Shown here piece after piece: positions 23,601-34,724 of a stretch of 64,000 nt of DNA; the stretch's first letter is position 1; each line of letters starts with the position of its first letter. The notes beneath the pieces are model-generated. The model was not told the origin of the DNA, ran no database searches, and saw only the letters and a program-made list of their open reading frames with translations. Origin of the DNA: Ignelater luminosus (Eukaryota; Arthropoda; Insecta; Coleoptera; Elateridae); NCBI GenBank assembly GCA_011009095.1, contig VTPC01000842.1:291443-355442 (forward strand), given 5' to 3'. The position numbers were made by a program, and so were the translations under genes.

Positions 23601-25584
23601 TTATGTACGACAGTTACACGCTACATTTGAAAATATTTTCCTGTGATTACCACGGACACATTCTTGACAGTGGAATTTTAAAAGGTTAATAGAATGTTTT
23701 GTGCCAACTAACTATATTTTCTTTTATTACAATGTGTTTTCACACGTTTTATCATAGTCCGCATATTTTAAATTTCGAAAACATAAATCACAGCAATTTG
23801 TAATCACGAAAGAAATTTTGAAGTTGAATAATAATAAGCGCAAATCCCACAGCTCAATATAAAAATGTTCAAAAGGATAAGAAAAATACAACTGAATGAC
23901 AACTCATTTTTTACATGAAACGGAAGAGAGAGATCAACAATGTTAAAAAAAATTGTGAATCGAAAATAACGGTGGATTTAAAGAAGTAAACACGTATGTA
24001 GATGTTTATAAAAGGTCATAATAATCTTTATTGTATAAGAATCCCCAAATATACAAGCAGCTATTCAATATTATATCAAAATCAAGCAGGCGTTCCATTT
24101 AAAAGATTTTCGTGTTCTGTGTCTAGTTACTTAAAGCTTTTTCCCCTTGTAGTATTTCATATTTTAATTTGTAGCGGAGATATTGTCACTTAAACAAACT
24201 TTATTGGGCTGGTAGTATCTTGAGCTCGACGCGTGTTCGTGTCTAGCTCTCTTGAGAAGGTTCATGGAGGGCGAAGTTCAAAATTAGGCAACCGGAAGCG
24301 GCCTACTGAAGAGCGCAGCCCGACCCGTTCGCCAACTAAGGAATCCCGATGGATGGTCGCCGCAAACGGCTACTCCCATTACTATTCCAAAAAGGTTCGA
24401 AGAAAAAGAGGGAAGGCTGTAGCGTGAGGCCAGATCGCAGACGTGGACATTTACCGAAGCAAACGCAAAAAGTTCAACTTAAATATATAATATTTTTTCA
24501 GTGTGGCAAATATAATAAGCGAACTTGTACAGGGTCTCATTTCAGATGATCATGACCATCCGCTTAGCTACAAAAATTCTTCTAATAAGCATGTACACTT
24601 ACAGTTAGTATTTATTCTTTTGATATCTAGAAAATAAAGTATGCCATAAAAATCATATTATTAGTGTAAAAAAAGAAAATAAGTTACCTATCATTTTACA
24701 AATATGCGTGGATGATACCTTCACCAGAGGTGTAGATACAGGATGAAATCAAACACACTGAAGACAATAAGGGTATTGTTTAGGCCATTGCTCCATCTTT
24801 ATTTAAAGAGTGTAAAACTACTCTTATCCCCTCCCAAAAAAAAACTACACAGCAAATGTGAATAATTGAAGGTCTATTACTATCTGGCCAACAACACAGG
24901 GCAGGCAAGGTATACTTCCTTACAACATAATAATCATCAACCAGCGTAAGGCGTTCTATTCCATCCTGCATTTTTCCATTAAGAAGGGACTTCGCGTTTT
25001 AAAATCTACCCTTTGTTGTCAGCGTTTATTTTACACTCTTACGTAGACCGTTCCACTACCATCTTCTGAGAGAACCTTAAGACGACCAAACCCCGAAAGG
25101 GGAAAGGAGTAAAATCCATCTCTTCGGTACTCTTCAACTCAATCATCGACGACATTGCTTGACTCGCTAAGTAATCTTGATATCGGTATTGAAACAGGAG
25201 AGGACGGTAGGAAAGTTCCTGCACTCGCTTACGCGTTCGACCTGATTGTTTGGAGTTTCGGTTAGGGGATCTGTTAAAATGCGGGAAATATGAACAAACG
25301 TCTTGCGTTTTCGGCAGCGGTTGTTCCGAAAAAGTAAAAGTTGTTTCAATGTATGGGCAGTATGATATCACAACTTGATATACAACAATACTTTTCGCAC
25401 CAAGAGGAGTCCAATGAATGCTGCGCTGTCTTTAACACTAATACCGGGCTAGTCAAGACGTTGTTATAAAAGGTGATTGTAAAACGATAATTAATCCCAC
25501 GTCTCTTAGCTATGGTACAATCATTCTCTGTAGACAAACGCACTCTCATGTATATCGATAAGTTCATTAGGAAGAGAAATCTCC
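20610..25584. other. AT-rich non-coding stretch with unassigned small ORFs
   Basis: No recognisable gene was found. A GC-balanced patch at 22510-22840 and another at 24220-24440 stand out from AT-rich flanks. The latter holds a 64-codon Arg/Lys/Ser-rich frame beginning at GTG (24233), with no domain I can name. A 110-codon minus-strand frame (25039-25371) is likewise unassigned. Most of 23060-24000 is very AT-rich with nothing visible. Confidence 0.45.
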
Positions 25585-26275
25585 ATGCCCGGTCCGACCA
25601 GCGATAAACTTGACGCAGTCCAAAAAAGTCCGGTAACTCGTTGATCGAACAGCTCGACAAGCTCGAATGGCCTGACGCAGGCCTGAAAAGCCAGATAGAT
25701 TTTCAAACTTAGGCCCAACCTGACGTAAATGCGAGCTTTGAGCCGGGCCGCATAAAAGCCCAACGAAAAAACCTGTCCCGCCTACGGTGCAGTACGAAAA
25801 GCCTCCTCTTCGATTCAGCATGAAAATAATGTTTATCCGGGTCAGTACGAAAATCGCAGTTGTCCGAGTCAATAGCAGAAAGATCTCGGTCGGGTGCAAT
25901 ACGGAAATTCTCCGCTTCGGTTCAGTATGAAAGTGTTTGTTCAGGTGGGTATGAAAATAACACATATTCGAATAAGTACGACAATCCTCCGGTGTTGTTC
26001 AGTACGAAGATCGTCCGCTTTGGATCAGTACGAAAATAAAGGCCCGAAAAGCCTGACCGACCCAATAAGCTGGATTGCTCTGAGAGGCCCGAAGAGACGG
26101 AGTAGTCCGAACAGCCCGACGGGCCCGAGCGGTTCGAACAGCTCGACAAGCCCGAGTACCCCGATTGACCGAAAGTAGGCCCGAAAATCCTGATAAATTT
26201 TTAAATTGAGGACCGAGCCGGGCCGCGCAGGGCCCATCTCGGCAATTTTTTCTGAAAAGATTGAACAATCCTGTA
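25585..26275 (+). repeat. GC-rich composite array, copy 2 (array - CAGTACGAAAAT module - array)
   Basis: The head module is at about 25610-25647 (TTGACGCAGTCC ... CCGGTAACTCGTTGATC). It is followed by CCGAA units, then CTACGGTGCAGTACGAAAA at about 25779. From there to about 26040 the sequence changes to spaced CAGTACGAAAAT or CAGTATGAAAAT motifs separated by CCTCCKCTTCGGTT-type spacers. CCGAA units resume to about 26270. The same order of modules is seen at 32540-33310 and 57000-57450. Overlapping ORFs on both strands are composition artefacts. Confidence 0.85.
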
Positions 26276-27144
26276 CCATTTACTGGTCACCTCATCCTCA
26301 ACTCAGTTTTCTTCTTGAGATGGGGCGAAAATACCCTGGCCAAATTTGAACGGTTATTCCTTCGCAACGGCTATACAACTACCGAGGTTAGAAAGTTCTA
26401 AGTGGTCAGTCTGAAAAGGTCCACTTCCGCTATGGACTAGGTCAAGGCCCTTCCTCCGCCTCCAGCAGCTCCTACAGGGTAATACAGCTCCCAAGGTTTT
26501 GGTTTTACAACTATCGTTGTCTCACGGGTTACATAGCTGCCCTCTGACTCATTGAGGCACGATCTTATCGATAACACGTTAGGAATAGAGAGTCAACAAC
26601 TTCATCTGAAAAAAACTTGACCAGATACTATCAAAACAGGGTCAGATGGTTGTCTACGATGTTGCCATCAACTGGGAAGAATTTATCGAGTTGGGTGTCG
26701 GGGTTGGCGGTAGAGGTATGTTCCCGAGATGGAAGAAGGTGGCCCCGTCAACTGAGTACAACCGGATTTACACAAACTCTAATAGGAATAACAGTACTAC
26801 CAGAATTACATAATATTAAGATCAAGGAGTTATTATGACTCGCATTTGTTTTAAGAATTTTAGAGATGTGAGAAAATTACATTACTTAAACCCCTAAAGG
26901 GCAGTTCTAGGCCGAAACGCTTTTTGTAATCACTTATGTATAACACCAAAAGTAAATAAAGTTTTTAAAGTTGCATCAACTTTCATTACGTGTATCACAT
27001 GCCCATGCCCTCGGTCTCTTTGGGCATCTGTAGTCAACACACAATTGACACTCGCACTAACAAAATTGAAATTCCTTACAAAAACTGAGATGACATTAAA
27101 AATATTTACACCTTATTACAAAATAATGTTTAAAACTTCATATT
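26276..27144. other. Unassigned stretch between array 2 and the MITE cluster
   Basis: 26300-26830 is more GC-balanced than average and has no stop-free frame longer than 73 codons and no domain I recognise. It may be decayed transposon DNA. The remainder is AT-rich. Confidence 0.4.
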
Positions 27145-27145
27145 A

Positions 27146-27838
27146 CAGCGTGTCCACTTTTCGATGGATGCTCACTATTGGGATCTCGGAAATTGTAAGA
27201 GATACGAAGTCGGTTAAATTAGAAAAGATTTGGCTCTTTTGGAGATCAGTTTACTTACGCTTTTGTTTTTTTAAAAAGTTATTTGCTAAAAACGAAATTA
27301 TCTTATTTTTTTTAAATAAAAAGCATTTCGCACTTAGTGTGCCATGACTAAACATTTTTTCAGATAAATTACATTTGTTATGTAACAAATGCTAAAACAA
27401 AACAAAAGACGCTTTTAAGATACTTTACTGAGCATTCACAGATAGCATCAAATAAGCATCTAATGCCCCATAAAAGCGTATTTATTTTGTTTTAGCAATT
27501 CTTGCATAACAAATGAATTTCTTTGATAAAACTCCACGACTTTGTGTGTTAGATGTCATGGCACACTATGATGAAAAATTATTGTCACTTAATACTCGGT
27601 AAAATATTTTTTTTTGGGTTTCGGAGTAAATTCTTTAAAACGCCCTCTTTGCTGTTCTTTTCTATCTATAATTTCGTTTTCAGCAGCAAATATTTAGTAA
27701 GCCGCGAACTTTTTTGAAAAAACAAAAGCATATGTAAACTGATCTCCAAAATGGCCAAATCTTTTCTAATTTAACCGACTTCGTATCTCTTACAATTTCC
27801 GAGATTCCGATAGCGCGCATCGAAATGTGGACACACTG
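27146..27838. mobile_element. Foldback MITE 1, TA-flanked, full-length hairpin
   Basis: The element begins CAGCGTGTCCACTTTTCGAT and ends with the inverted form ...ATCGAAATGTGGACACACTG, with TA on both sides. Outer arms of about 157 and 172 bp (27146-27302 and 27667-27838) align closely, including the box AAGAGATACGAAGTCGGTTA and GGAGATCAGTTTAC. The centre is also self-complementary (TTGTTATGTAACAAATGCTA against 27483-27513; AGTGTGCCATGAC against GTCATGGCACACT), so most of the 693 bp can fold on itself. There is no transposase. TA flanks and CAGTGTGTC ends suggest mobilisation by a Tc1/mariner-type transposase. Confidence 0.88.
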
Positions 27839-27851
27839 TATAGTATACGTA

Positions 27852-28019
27852 CAGAGTGTCTTGGAAATGACGGAACAGTTTTTTTTATATGTATCCAAGT
27901 GATTTTTATATATTTCTTCAGCTCGTTAAGAGAGACAAATAATGACTATCTATCAGGTGAACGCAAGCATATAGCAGAAAGAGGAAATTTGGATGTTCCG
28001 CGTTTGTTGAGACATCCTG
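27852..28019. mobile_element. Small TA-flanked MITE
   Basis: The left end is CAGAGTGTCTTGG and the right end TTGAGACATCCTG; in inverted orientation 9-10 of the first 11 positions agree. TA flanks both ends (27850-27851 and 28020-28021). The 168 bp interior has no coding capacity. It lies 11 bp from the end of foldback MITE 1 and was probably a separate insertion. Confidence 0.5.
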
Positions 28020-28317
28020 TAAACTCGTAGATTATCAACAGTTGTGAAATTGCTTTTCCTCTTTCGACTGATTGTTTTGGTTATTAAACACAATGCTATC
28101 AAATAATCTAAATCAGTGTTTCTCTAAACCAAATTGACTTAGTCATAGTTTCAGTTGAACTATCGGTAGTAGAAAGAACTTGGCAAAGGACAGAGAAGAA
28201 AGACAGAACCAGTAGCTAATTTCAAGTTAATTTCTACGAGATAGAAATAAGATGACATTTGAAGCGCTATTCATCTTTTATTACTTGAACTTATTCAAAA
28301 ACTCAACGGCATACATA

Positions 28318-28902
28318 CAGTGTGTCCAAAATTCGAGACTCACCATTGGGATGTCGCAAAGGGTAAGAGATACGAAGTCGGTTAAATGAGATAAAAGTAG
28401 CCTAGTCGAAGGGTCAGTTTACTGGTGTTCTTGTTTTCTTTTAAAAATGCATATCTACTAAATAGCAGCGAAAAAACATCTCTTAAAGGAATGAAAATAC
28501 AAGAAATGTGCAAAGAAAAAAGTTTTAGATACAATCGGAATTGCAATGACTGTGCGGTAGTCACTTGTTTTGTTTTTGAGATACCGCACAAACTTGAATT
28601 TTTTTTAATGGAACGAATGTTTGATTTTCATTTCACTAGATAGATTATTTTACGCAGTTTTCGATGATATAAGAGTTGATATACTTAATTTCGTGTTTAA
28701 ACGAAATCCTATTTAAAGAAAAACCTACTTATCACACGTTTAGATTTTTCGCTGATATCTAGTGACTATGCATTTTTAAAAGAAAACAAGAACACCAGTA
28801 AACTTACCCTTCGACTAGGCTACTTTTATCTCATTTAACCGACTTCGTATCTCTTACCCTTTACGAGATCCCAATGGTGAGCTTCGAATTTTAGACACAC
28901 TG
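28318..28902. mobile_element. Foldback MITE 2, TA-flanked
   Basis: The ends are CAGTGTGTCCAAAATTCGA and its inverted counterpart TCGAATTTTAGACACACTG, each flanked by TA. The ~160 bp arms align with only scattered mismatches and contain the box AAGAGATACGAAGTCGGTTA also found in MITE 1, followed by a different sequence (AGTAGCCTAGTCGAAGGGT). The interior of ~260 bp has no recognisable coding region. MITEs 1 and 2 are related families rather than copies. Confidence 0.9.
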
Positions 28903-29035
28903 TATATTCAGATAATCGAGTTTGAACAGAATTCTGCAACTCAAACTATATCCAAAATACTAATTCCAAAATTATAAAAAATTATTTGAATTTGTTATGG
29001 TATAAAATCCTAATGAATCTGTTTATCTATTTCAG

Positions 29036-29315
29036 TTGTTTCGGTATCAGATAGCAGCGGCTAACACAGCGATGAAAAGGCCGTGGTTCATTAAATAATA
29101 TAATGATTACAAAAGAAGGCGCCAGGAAATCTCTAATCATTACTCATAAGATGACAAAAGCAAAGAAAGAATGCCAACAATTATTATTTTCTAAAATCTT
29201 GCTTGCTTTGCAATGTGAACATCAATTTTGGGTGTTTATATTGCTTAGCCATACATACATTACCTGCTTGGTTGTTTCAACTTGAATGAATTTAATGAAG
29301 TCTCAGTCTTGTATA
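29036..29315 (+). repeat. Dispersed repeat R3, copy 1
   Basis: This copy shares GGCTAACACAGCGATGA, CGTGGTTCATTAA, GCTTGGTTGTTT and TCTCAGTCT with 34205-34735 in the same order and orientation. Copy 2 is longer, so this copy has internal deletions. No coding potential was recognised. Confidence 0.65.
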
Positions 29316-31985
29316 AAATAGCAGTCTCCATTAAAGGAAAGACGCGGTTACATCAGAAAGCTCGTGCTATTCTCGATTCGTTAAATAACTGAAATTTTTG
29401 CAAATCGAAACAGTTTTGCAATGACTAATGACTCAATTATCTTTATTTTTTTTAAACTTTTTCTATGACATAATTTCCGACCTACACGAATTTTATGGAC
29501 ACATGCCAGTCAAATTTGTAAAGTATTCGAAACAATTTGTACATTTTGTTTGTTTTTCTTCTCTGAAACAAAATGTGAAGGAATTCTTGTCGAACGACAA
29601 ACCCACTCTTTAAAAAAAGAACTAAACCGGGAATAGCGATTGAATGAAATCGAGAAGACTTCAAAATTAAAACCTTCACTTTCAAGTGAGAAATAGTCAC
29701 GAAAGTAAATGAAAAACGTTTATGTTCACACTTTCCATTGTTTAAAGGAATTTTATGTTTGAATAGTTTCTGTGTTTAAAAAAGGTTTTAAACAAAACAA
29801 TAATTTACTTTTGCGAGAATTTACTGAATTTGCGTTGGTTCGAACTATGTGGCGATAAAAAAAATATCAAAAACATTCGTTGCATATTTTAATGCAACAA
29901 TCACCGCAATTGCAACAACAAAGGCCATTTTACTATACCACATCACGGTTATCATCCGATTGAATAGGGAACAACAAACCCATAAACCTTGAAGTTCCAA
30001 CATATACCTCATGTTGATAAACCAACGTTTCGCAACGGGCAAATGTTAACTACTGTATTACACCTTACGTACACGTACGCCTCTGTAAATGTGTGTGTAT
30101 ACTACCTGCATATTATTATTGCAATAATATACCTTCGGGATTATCCACGCCAAGACATCAGACTGAAATATTTATGCGCACGAGCGCATTAGGTTTGCAA
30201 GATTTACATTTATTGCAACCCCGTTGATTAAGAGCATTCCACTCATGATTTAAGTACGCTTAAGCATTAAAAATATAGCGGAGAGCCATCAGTTTAAAAC
30301 CCGACTATTCTGAAATAGCTGGTTTTAAATCACACTTTAATGTCGGTATTAAATAGTTGGCCGAGGCGAAAGGAATATTGTTAAAGGAGAGAGGAGTAAA
30401 TGGCGTTGTAAAAAACTGACCAAGACAACTCCTTGCGTACTCGTAAAAACTAATTTTAACAGTTCTGTTTATATTAGGGGCCGATGCGTAAAATCGAAGA
30501 ACACCCACGGACAAAGGAATAGTATTTTGGGATGATTTTGTTTTAGTCAAACACATAAAGATAGAAAAGTAAACGATTCTTTTGAGAAATCACTTTTAAA
30601 GCGATTCATTCTCGAGAGTTGCGATTTGATCATATCACTCGACTGGAGTTTCGCTCTTATTACGGACTCATCCTTAGTGGATAAAGAGTTAATGTCTCAC
30701 GCGCCTTCTATAATATTCTGAATCATTATGAACTTGTTAATTATTGTTGTAGTCTTGTTATCACGGAAATTTCGATAGGAAGTCACAAGACAGTAAAACT
30801 CAAAATGCAACAAAGCCAATTTTCTGTATCTTCCTTGTTTCTTTGATTACTTGAACAGTGTATCTTAAAACTAATTAACATAATTTTGGTCTTAATTTTC
30901 AAATTTAACGTAGACTGTGATATAGCTATAATATAACTTAGTTTCTCCTGAACCCTTTCGATTTTCAATGCAAACTAAGTTTTTTTTCGTTTGTCGATCT
31001 TCTTACCACACCTGTTTTTACCTACCTTTGATGGATGTCAGCAGCCTAAAATCAATTTCGATGTGTACCAAATTATTGTTCTGAATTAAGGTTAGATTCA
31101 TGCAAAACCTTGCAAACGGCATCCCGTTTAGTGTAAACGACTATTTGTACAAATTTTTAAAATCTGAACTACTTTTGAAATTAACTAAAGCTAGAGGTGA
31201 TGAACAGAATAAAAGAGGGTTAGAAAACACTTATTTGAGGTTATCCCAGTTTGATTTCTGGAGAGTATCAAATTTACTTTTTTTAGAGCGCATATTCTGA
31301 AATCGATGGACTCACCTTGACTGAGCCGTGGCTGGCACAATTTATATCTATGAAAATGTTTTTCTTATGCTAATTTGTTTATATTTTTATTCAGTTTCCA
31401 CGAGCTAAAAATTGATGCGTTATAGGTTAAGGTCTATCTCACATTCAAGATCATTTTATGTTATCAGGTATAATTAAATCATTTTTACTTCCTAGAAATA
31501 GCCTGACTGTTAAGTATGTTACCGTAGAATGGCCCTTTTAGAGAACGAAATATTACCGGAAGAAAAGGCGTAGCTAATCATTCTATTTCTCTTATGAGAT
31601 TTGTATTCAAAACTGCGAAAGCAAATTAGGACACGGGAGAATGCGCAGATCCAAACATTAAATAGCCTCTTCCGCAAATTTCTAAAAAGTCTACCAAGTC
31701 TACCACCTAGACCAACAAAATAGTGATGAAATCATAGTGACGACAACTTGTTAGGCGATAATCATAATTTACTATTTTATATGCGTTGCTTTTACCAGAA
31801 ATGGCCTTTAAACGTAGGTTTATTTAGAATTCATCTTTGCTTGCTTTATGGCACTTCATTACGATTACAACTGGAATAAAAACGCTCTTCAAGGAATTTG
31901 GAAAACAGGAAGTCTGATCGTAAGCCTAGTGGAGAAAGGAATGCTAAACCATAAGCCACCGTAGGCCTAGTGAAGGCAGAAGGGA
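29316..31985. other. AT-rich stretch, no recognisable gene
   Basis: Scattered ORFs under 85 codons with no domain similarity that I can see. No tandem repeat or terminal inverted repeat was identified. Confidence 0.5.
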
Positions 31986-32000
31986 AGACAGGGAAGTAAA

Positions 32001-32389
32001 CTCACAGCTACAGAGATGAGATTTCTGAGGAAGATAAAGGGAAAGGTAAGAAGAGATGCAATAAGAAATGAGGAGTACACAAAGCAATTAAACATAGCAC
32101 CAGTAGAAGAGACGATACAACGGGGGCAACTAAGATGGATGGCCATGTGCAGAAAATAGAACAAGATAGATTAGCGAAGAGAGTGTACGGGGCGAGAAAA
32201 GGTGGAAAACGCAAGAGAGGAAGACCACGACGAACGTGGAGAGAGGAAGTGAGAAAGGCAACTGAGCAGAGGGGAGTGAGATGGGAAGATATACCGAGAC
32301 TATCGCACAATAGGAAGAAGCTTGGTCATTATTCATCTAAAATGGCCTGGAGAGAAATAGAGCCCTCTTCTCCACGGATGGTAGTCTGA
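32001..32389 (+). pseudogene. 3' end of a non-LTR retrotransposon ORF (LINE tail)
   Basis: Translation from 32001 gives LTATEMRFLRKIKGKVRRD, then IRNEEYTKQLNIAPVEETI and QRGQLRWM. A one-base frame change near 32135 leads to MDGHVQKIEQDRLAKRVYG and GKRKRGRPRRTWREEV with VRWEDIPRL. This order (AEMRFLRR, RLRWFGHVxRM, GRPRxxW) is the typical C-terminal tail after the reverse transcriptase in several insect LINE families. Only the last ~130 codons survive, as expected for a 5'-truncated insertion. The frame shift makes it dead. The clade cannot be told from the tail alone. Confidence 0.85.
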
Positions 32390-32539
32390 TTGCAAACCCA
32401 GTTTAGGTTACGATTAGAAGAGAAGATAAGAATGTTGACAAATCACAAAAAATAACACAGAGCCGATCTACGTTTGTACGAAGATTACACGATTATAGCC
32501 GCAATGCACTATTTACCAAGAATGGTCTTTAATCATAGC

Positions 32540-33310
32540 CCAGACGGTCCGACAAACCCGAATGGACCGGCAAGCCCGAACGGCCCAACAAGCCCGGGTC
32601 GCACAAAGACCCGACCAAGAAGCCCGTACCCTCTACGGTGCAGTACGAAAATCCTCCTTTTCGCTTTAGTATAAAAATAATGCTTGTTCGGGTTAGTACG
32701 AGAATTACGCCTGTCCAAGCCAGTTCAAAACAGATGTCGGTCCGATACAGTACGAAAATCCCCCGCTGCAGTTTAGTATAAAAATGACGCGCACACGAGT
32801 CATAAGTTCTCAGCCCAGGTGCAGTACGAAAATCCTCCTCTTCAGTTCAGTATGGGAATAATGTTCGACCGGCTCGGTACGAAGATAACGCTTACCCGAG
32901 TCAGTACGACAATCCTCCCGTGCGATCCAGTAGGAAAATATCCTGCCCGAGTCAGTACGAAAAAGATCTCAGTCTAGTGGCCCGAGCTATCCTAAGCTCA
33001 ACAGATCTAATAAGCCGAGAGGCCCACACGGCCCGACAGACCCGAACGGCCAAAGAGGCTCGACAGACCCAAAGACCAGGCAAGCGCAACCGGCTCAAAC
33101 GGCGCGACAGGTCCGAAAAAGCGAACAGGCCCAAACGGCCCGAACGACTCGACAAATCTGGACTGTCTGAAAGGCCTAAACGGCCCGACAAGCCCGAAGG
33201 GCCATATTAACCAGAATGTAGGCTCGAACAACCCACTAGATTTCTAAAATGAAGTCCAGCCTGTCTCGACCCGAACCCGACTAAAAAACCCCGGCCCGTA
33301 GAGCCCTCTA
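32540..33310 (+). repeat. GC-rich composite array, copy 3
   Basis: A short CCGAA segment (32545-32630) is followed by CTCTACGGTGCAGTACGAAA at about 32631 and spaced CAGTACGAAAAT-type motifs to about 32965. A longer CCGAA array runs to about 33240, and the tail 'AACCCCGGCCCGTAGAGCCC' ends at about 33304. The module order is the same as in copy 2. ORFs on both strands (for example 32920-33210) are low-complexity artefacts. Confidence 0.85.
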
Positions 33311-33465
33311 GTTGGTTGCACCTTTGAATAGTGAAAACGAGAAGCAAAACATCTGATATTTAATTTTTACGTTGGTTATTGTGCGAACTGTCTAACTTTT
33401 TATACGCTTGCTCTAGATTACTTAAAATGCATTTCACTTGATGTTCGCTGTGGTGGGCGAAACCC

Positions 33466-34000
33466 ACTTATAGACTAATTTGCAAAGCAGGAAGTCTGAC
33501 CTTAGGCCACCGCAGGACCCCTAGTGGAAGAGTGAAGTGAGTCACCGCAGGTGACCGGGTGCAGGTCGAATCCCAATCATTAATTACCTCAACTGGCTTG
33601 AAAAAAGACAAAGCCCTTCCGATGGAACGTGAAGTCTGATTTCGAACCCAGCCTACGATGAGGTAGAAGAAGATGATGGTGTAAGAGGGTAAAACCCGAT
33701 CTTGGACCACCGTAGGCAGCCTGATGGAAGGTAGCCTTTTGAAGCCCAACTATAGACGAATTTGCAAAGCAGGAAGTCTGATCGTAGGTCACCGTAGGTA
33801 CCTTGGTAGAAAAGTGAAGTGGGTCACCGCAGGTGGCCTAGTGGAGGTCGAATCTCAATCTTTAATCACCTCAACGAACTTGAAGAAAGACAAAGCCTTA
33901 GTGAAAGAGTGAAGTGGGACACCGCAGGTGGCCTGGTAGAGGTCGAATCCCAATCATTAATCACCTCAACGGGCTTGAAGTGATCTGGGAAAAAACAAAT
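33466..34000 (+). repeat. Tandem repeat with CCACCGTAGG / ACCGCAGG motif
   Basis: Two long units (about 33470-33616 and 33752-33900) and a partial third (33893-33990) share AATTTGCAAAGCAGGAAGTC, AGAGTGAAGTGGGACACCGC or variants, GGTCGAATCCCAATCATTAA and CACCTCAACGGGCTTGAAG. Related fragments lie at 31905-31975, around 33700-33730 and at 48145-48240. 'TGGCCTAGTGGAGGTCGAAT' superficially resembles tRNA internal promoter boxes, but the two boxes are nearly adjacent and no tRNA fold is possible. Confidence 0.78.
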
Positions 34001-34204
34001 TTCACAATGATGAGTCAAATCCAACTTCAAACCCAGCTTATCTTACGATAAGGTAGAAGGATAAGATTTTCAAAAAGGCGGCGAAATCGCTAAACAAATG
34101 CAACAGAGTCGCAAAAGAGCGTTCAAAGAGAACATAGCTGTGCGGTATTTCAACAAGTATTACATGACAATAAAGCCAAGAGACTGACTAAAATTGTATT
34201 AAAC

Positions 34205-34724
34205 AAGACGCATCTGGTCCCTTAGCAGCAGCTAACACAGTGATGAGAAGCTGTGGTTCATTAAGCATTATAGCGCGGCGACTACAAATAACCAGGCTTG
34301 AGGAAGTCTGAAGAAGCTAATTCCATTTGGTAATACTTCTCTTGCCAAAAATCAATAATAACCAAAAAATGATGCTTATAAATATTATTTTCCGCCCTTA
34401 TAAGGTCCCAAGGGCTGTAATGAATCATTACATCCCTGTTCCAAACAAAAATGAATTTATTTACGGGCGAAGAAATGTTGTACGTCCTACGGGAGTATGT
34501 AATATTACAGTCTCGGTATGATTGCGCTCGAGGCGAAGCACGTTTCGACTACTGCAACAAATTACTTTCCTTCCTTGGACGTAAATAACTATTTCTGAAT
34601 TGCAACTCTGTTGGCAATCAGCAAATTAACTCGATCAAAATGATTTTTTCCATTCTTTGATCCATCCATGCACTCACTACACGCTTGGTTGTTTGGTAGA
34701 CTTGAATTTTAAGGAAGTTTCAGT
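34205..34724 (+). repeat. Dispersed repeat R3, copy 2
   Basis: It contains AGCAGCAGCTAACACAGTGA, AGCTGTGGTTCATTAA, GCTTGGTTGTTTGGTAGACT and TTTCAGTCT, in the same order as 29036-29315. The next element (34725) begins exactly where the similarity ends, so a MITE appears to have inserted at this point or to mark its edge. Confidence 0.65.

Noticed and set aside
24233..24427. Arg/Lys/Ser-rich 64-codon frame as a small nuclear protein
   Set aside because: Non-ATG start, no conserved domain recognised and no splice context. Left as unassigned GC-balanced DNA.
33820..33960. tRNA-like internal promoter strings (TGGCCTAGTGG and GGTCGAATCCC)
   Set aside because: The two boxes are only a few bases apart and no cloverleaf can be drawn. 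They are part of a tandem repeat.
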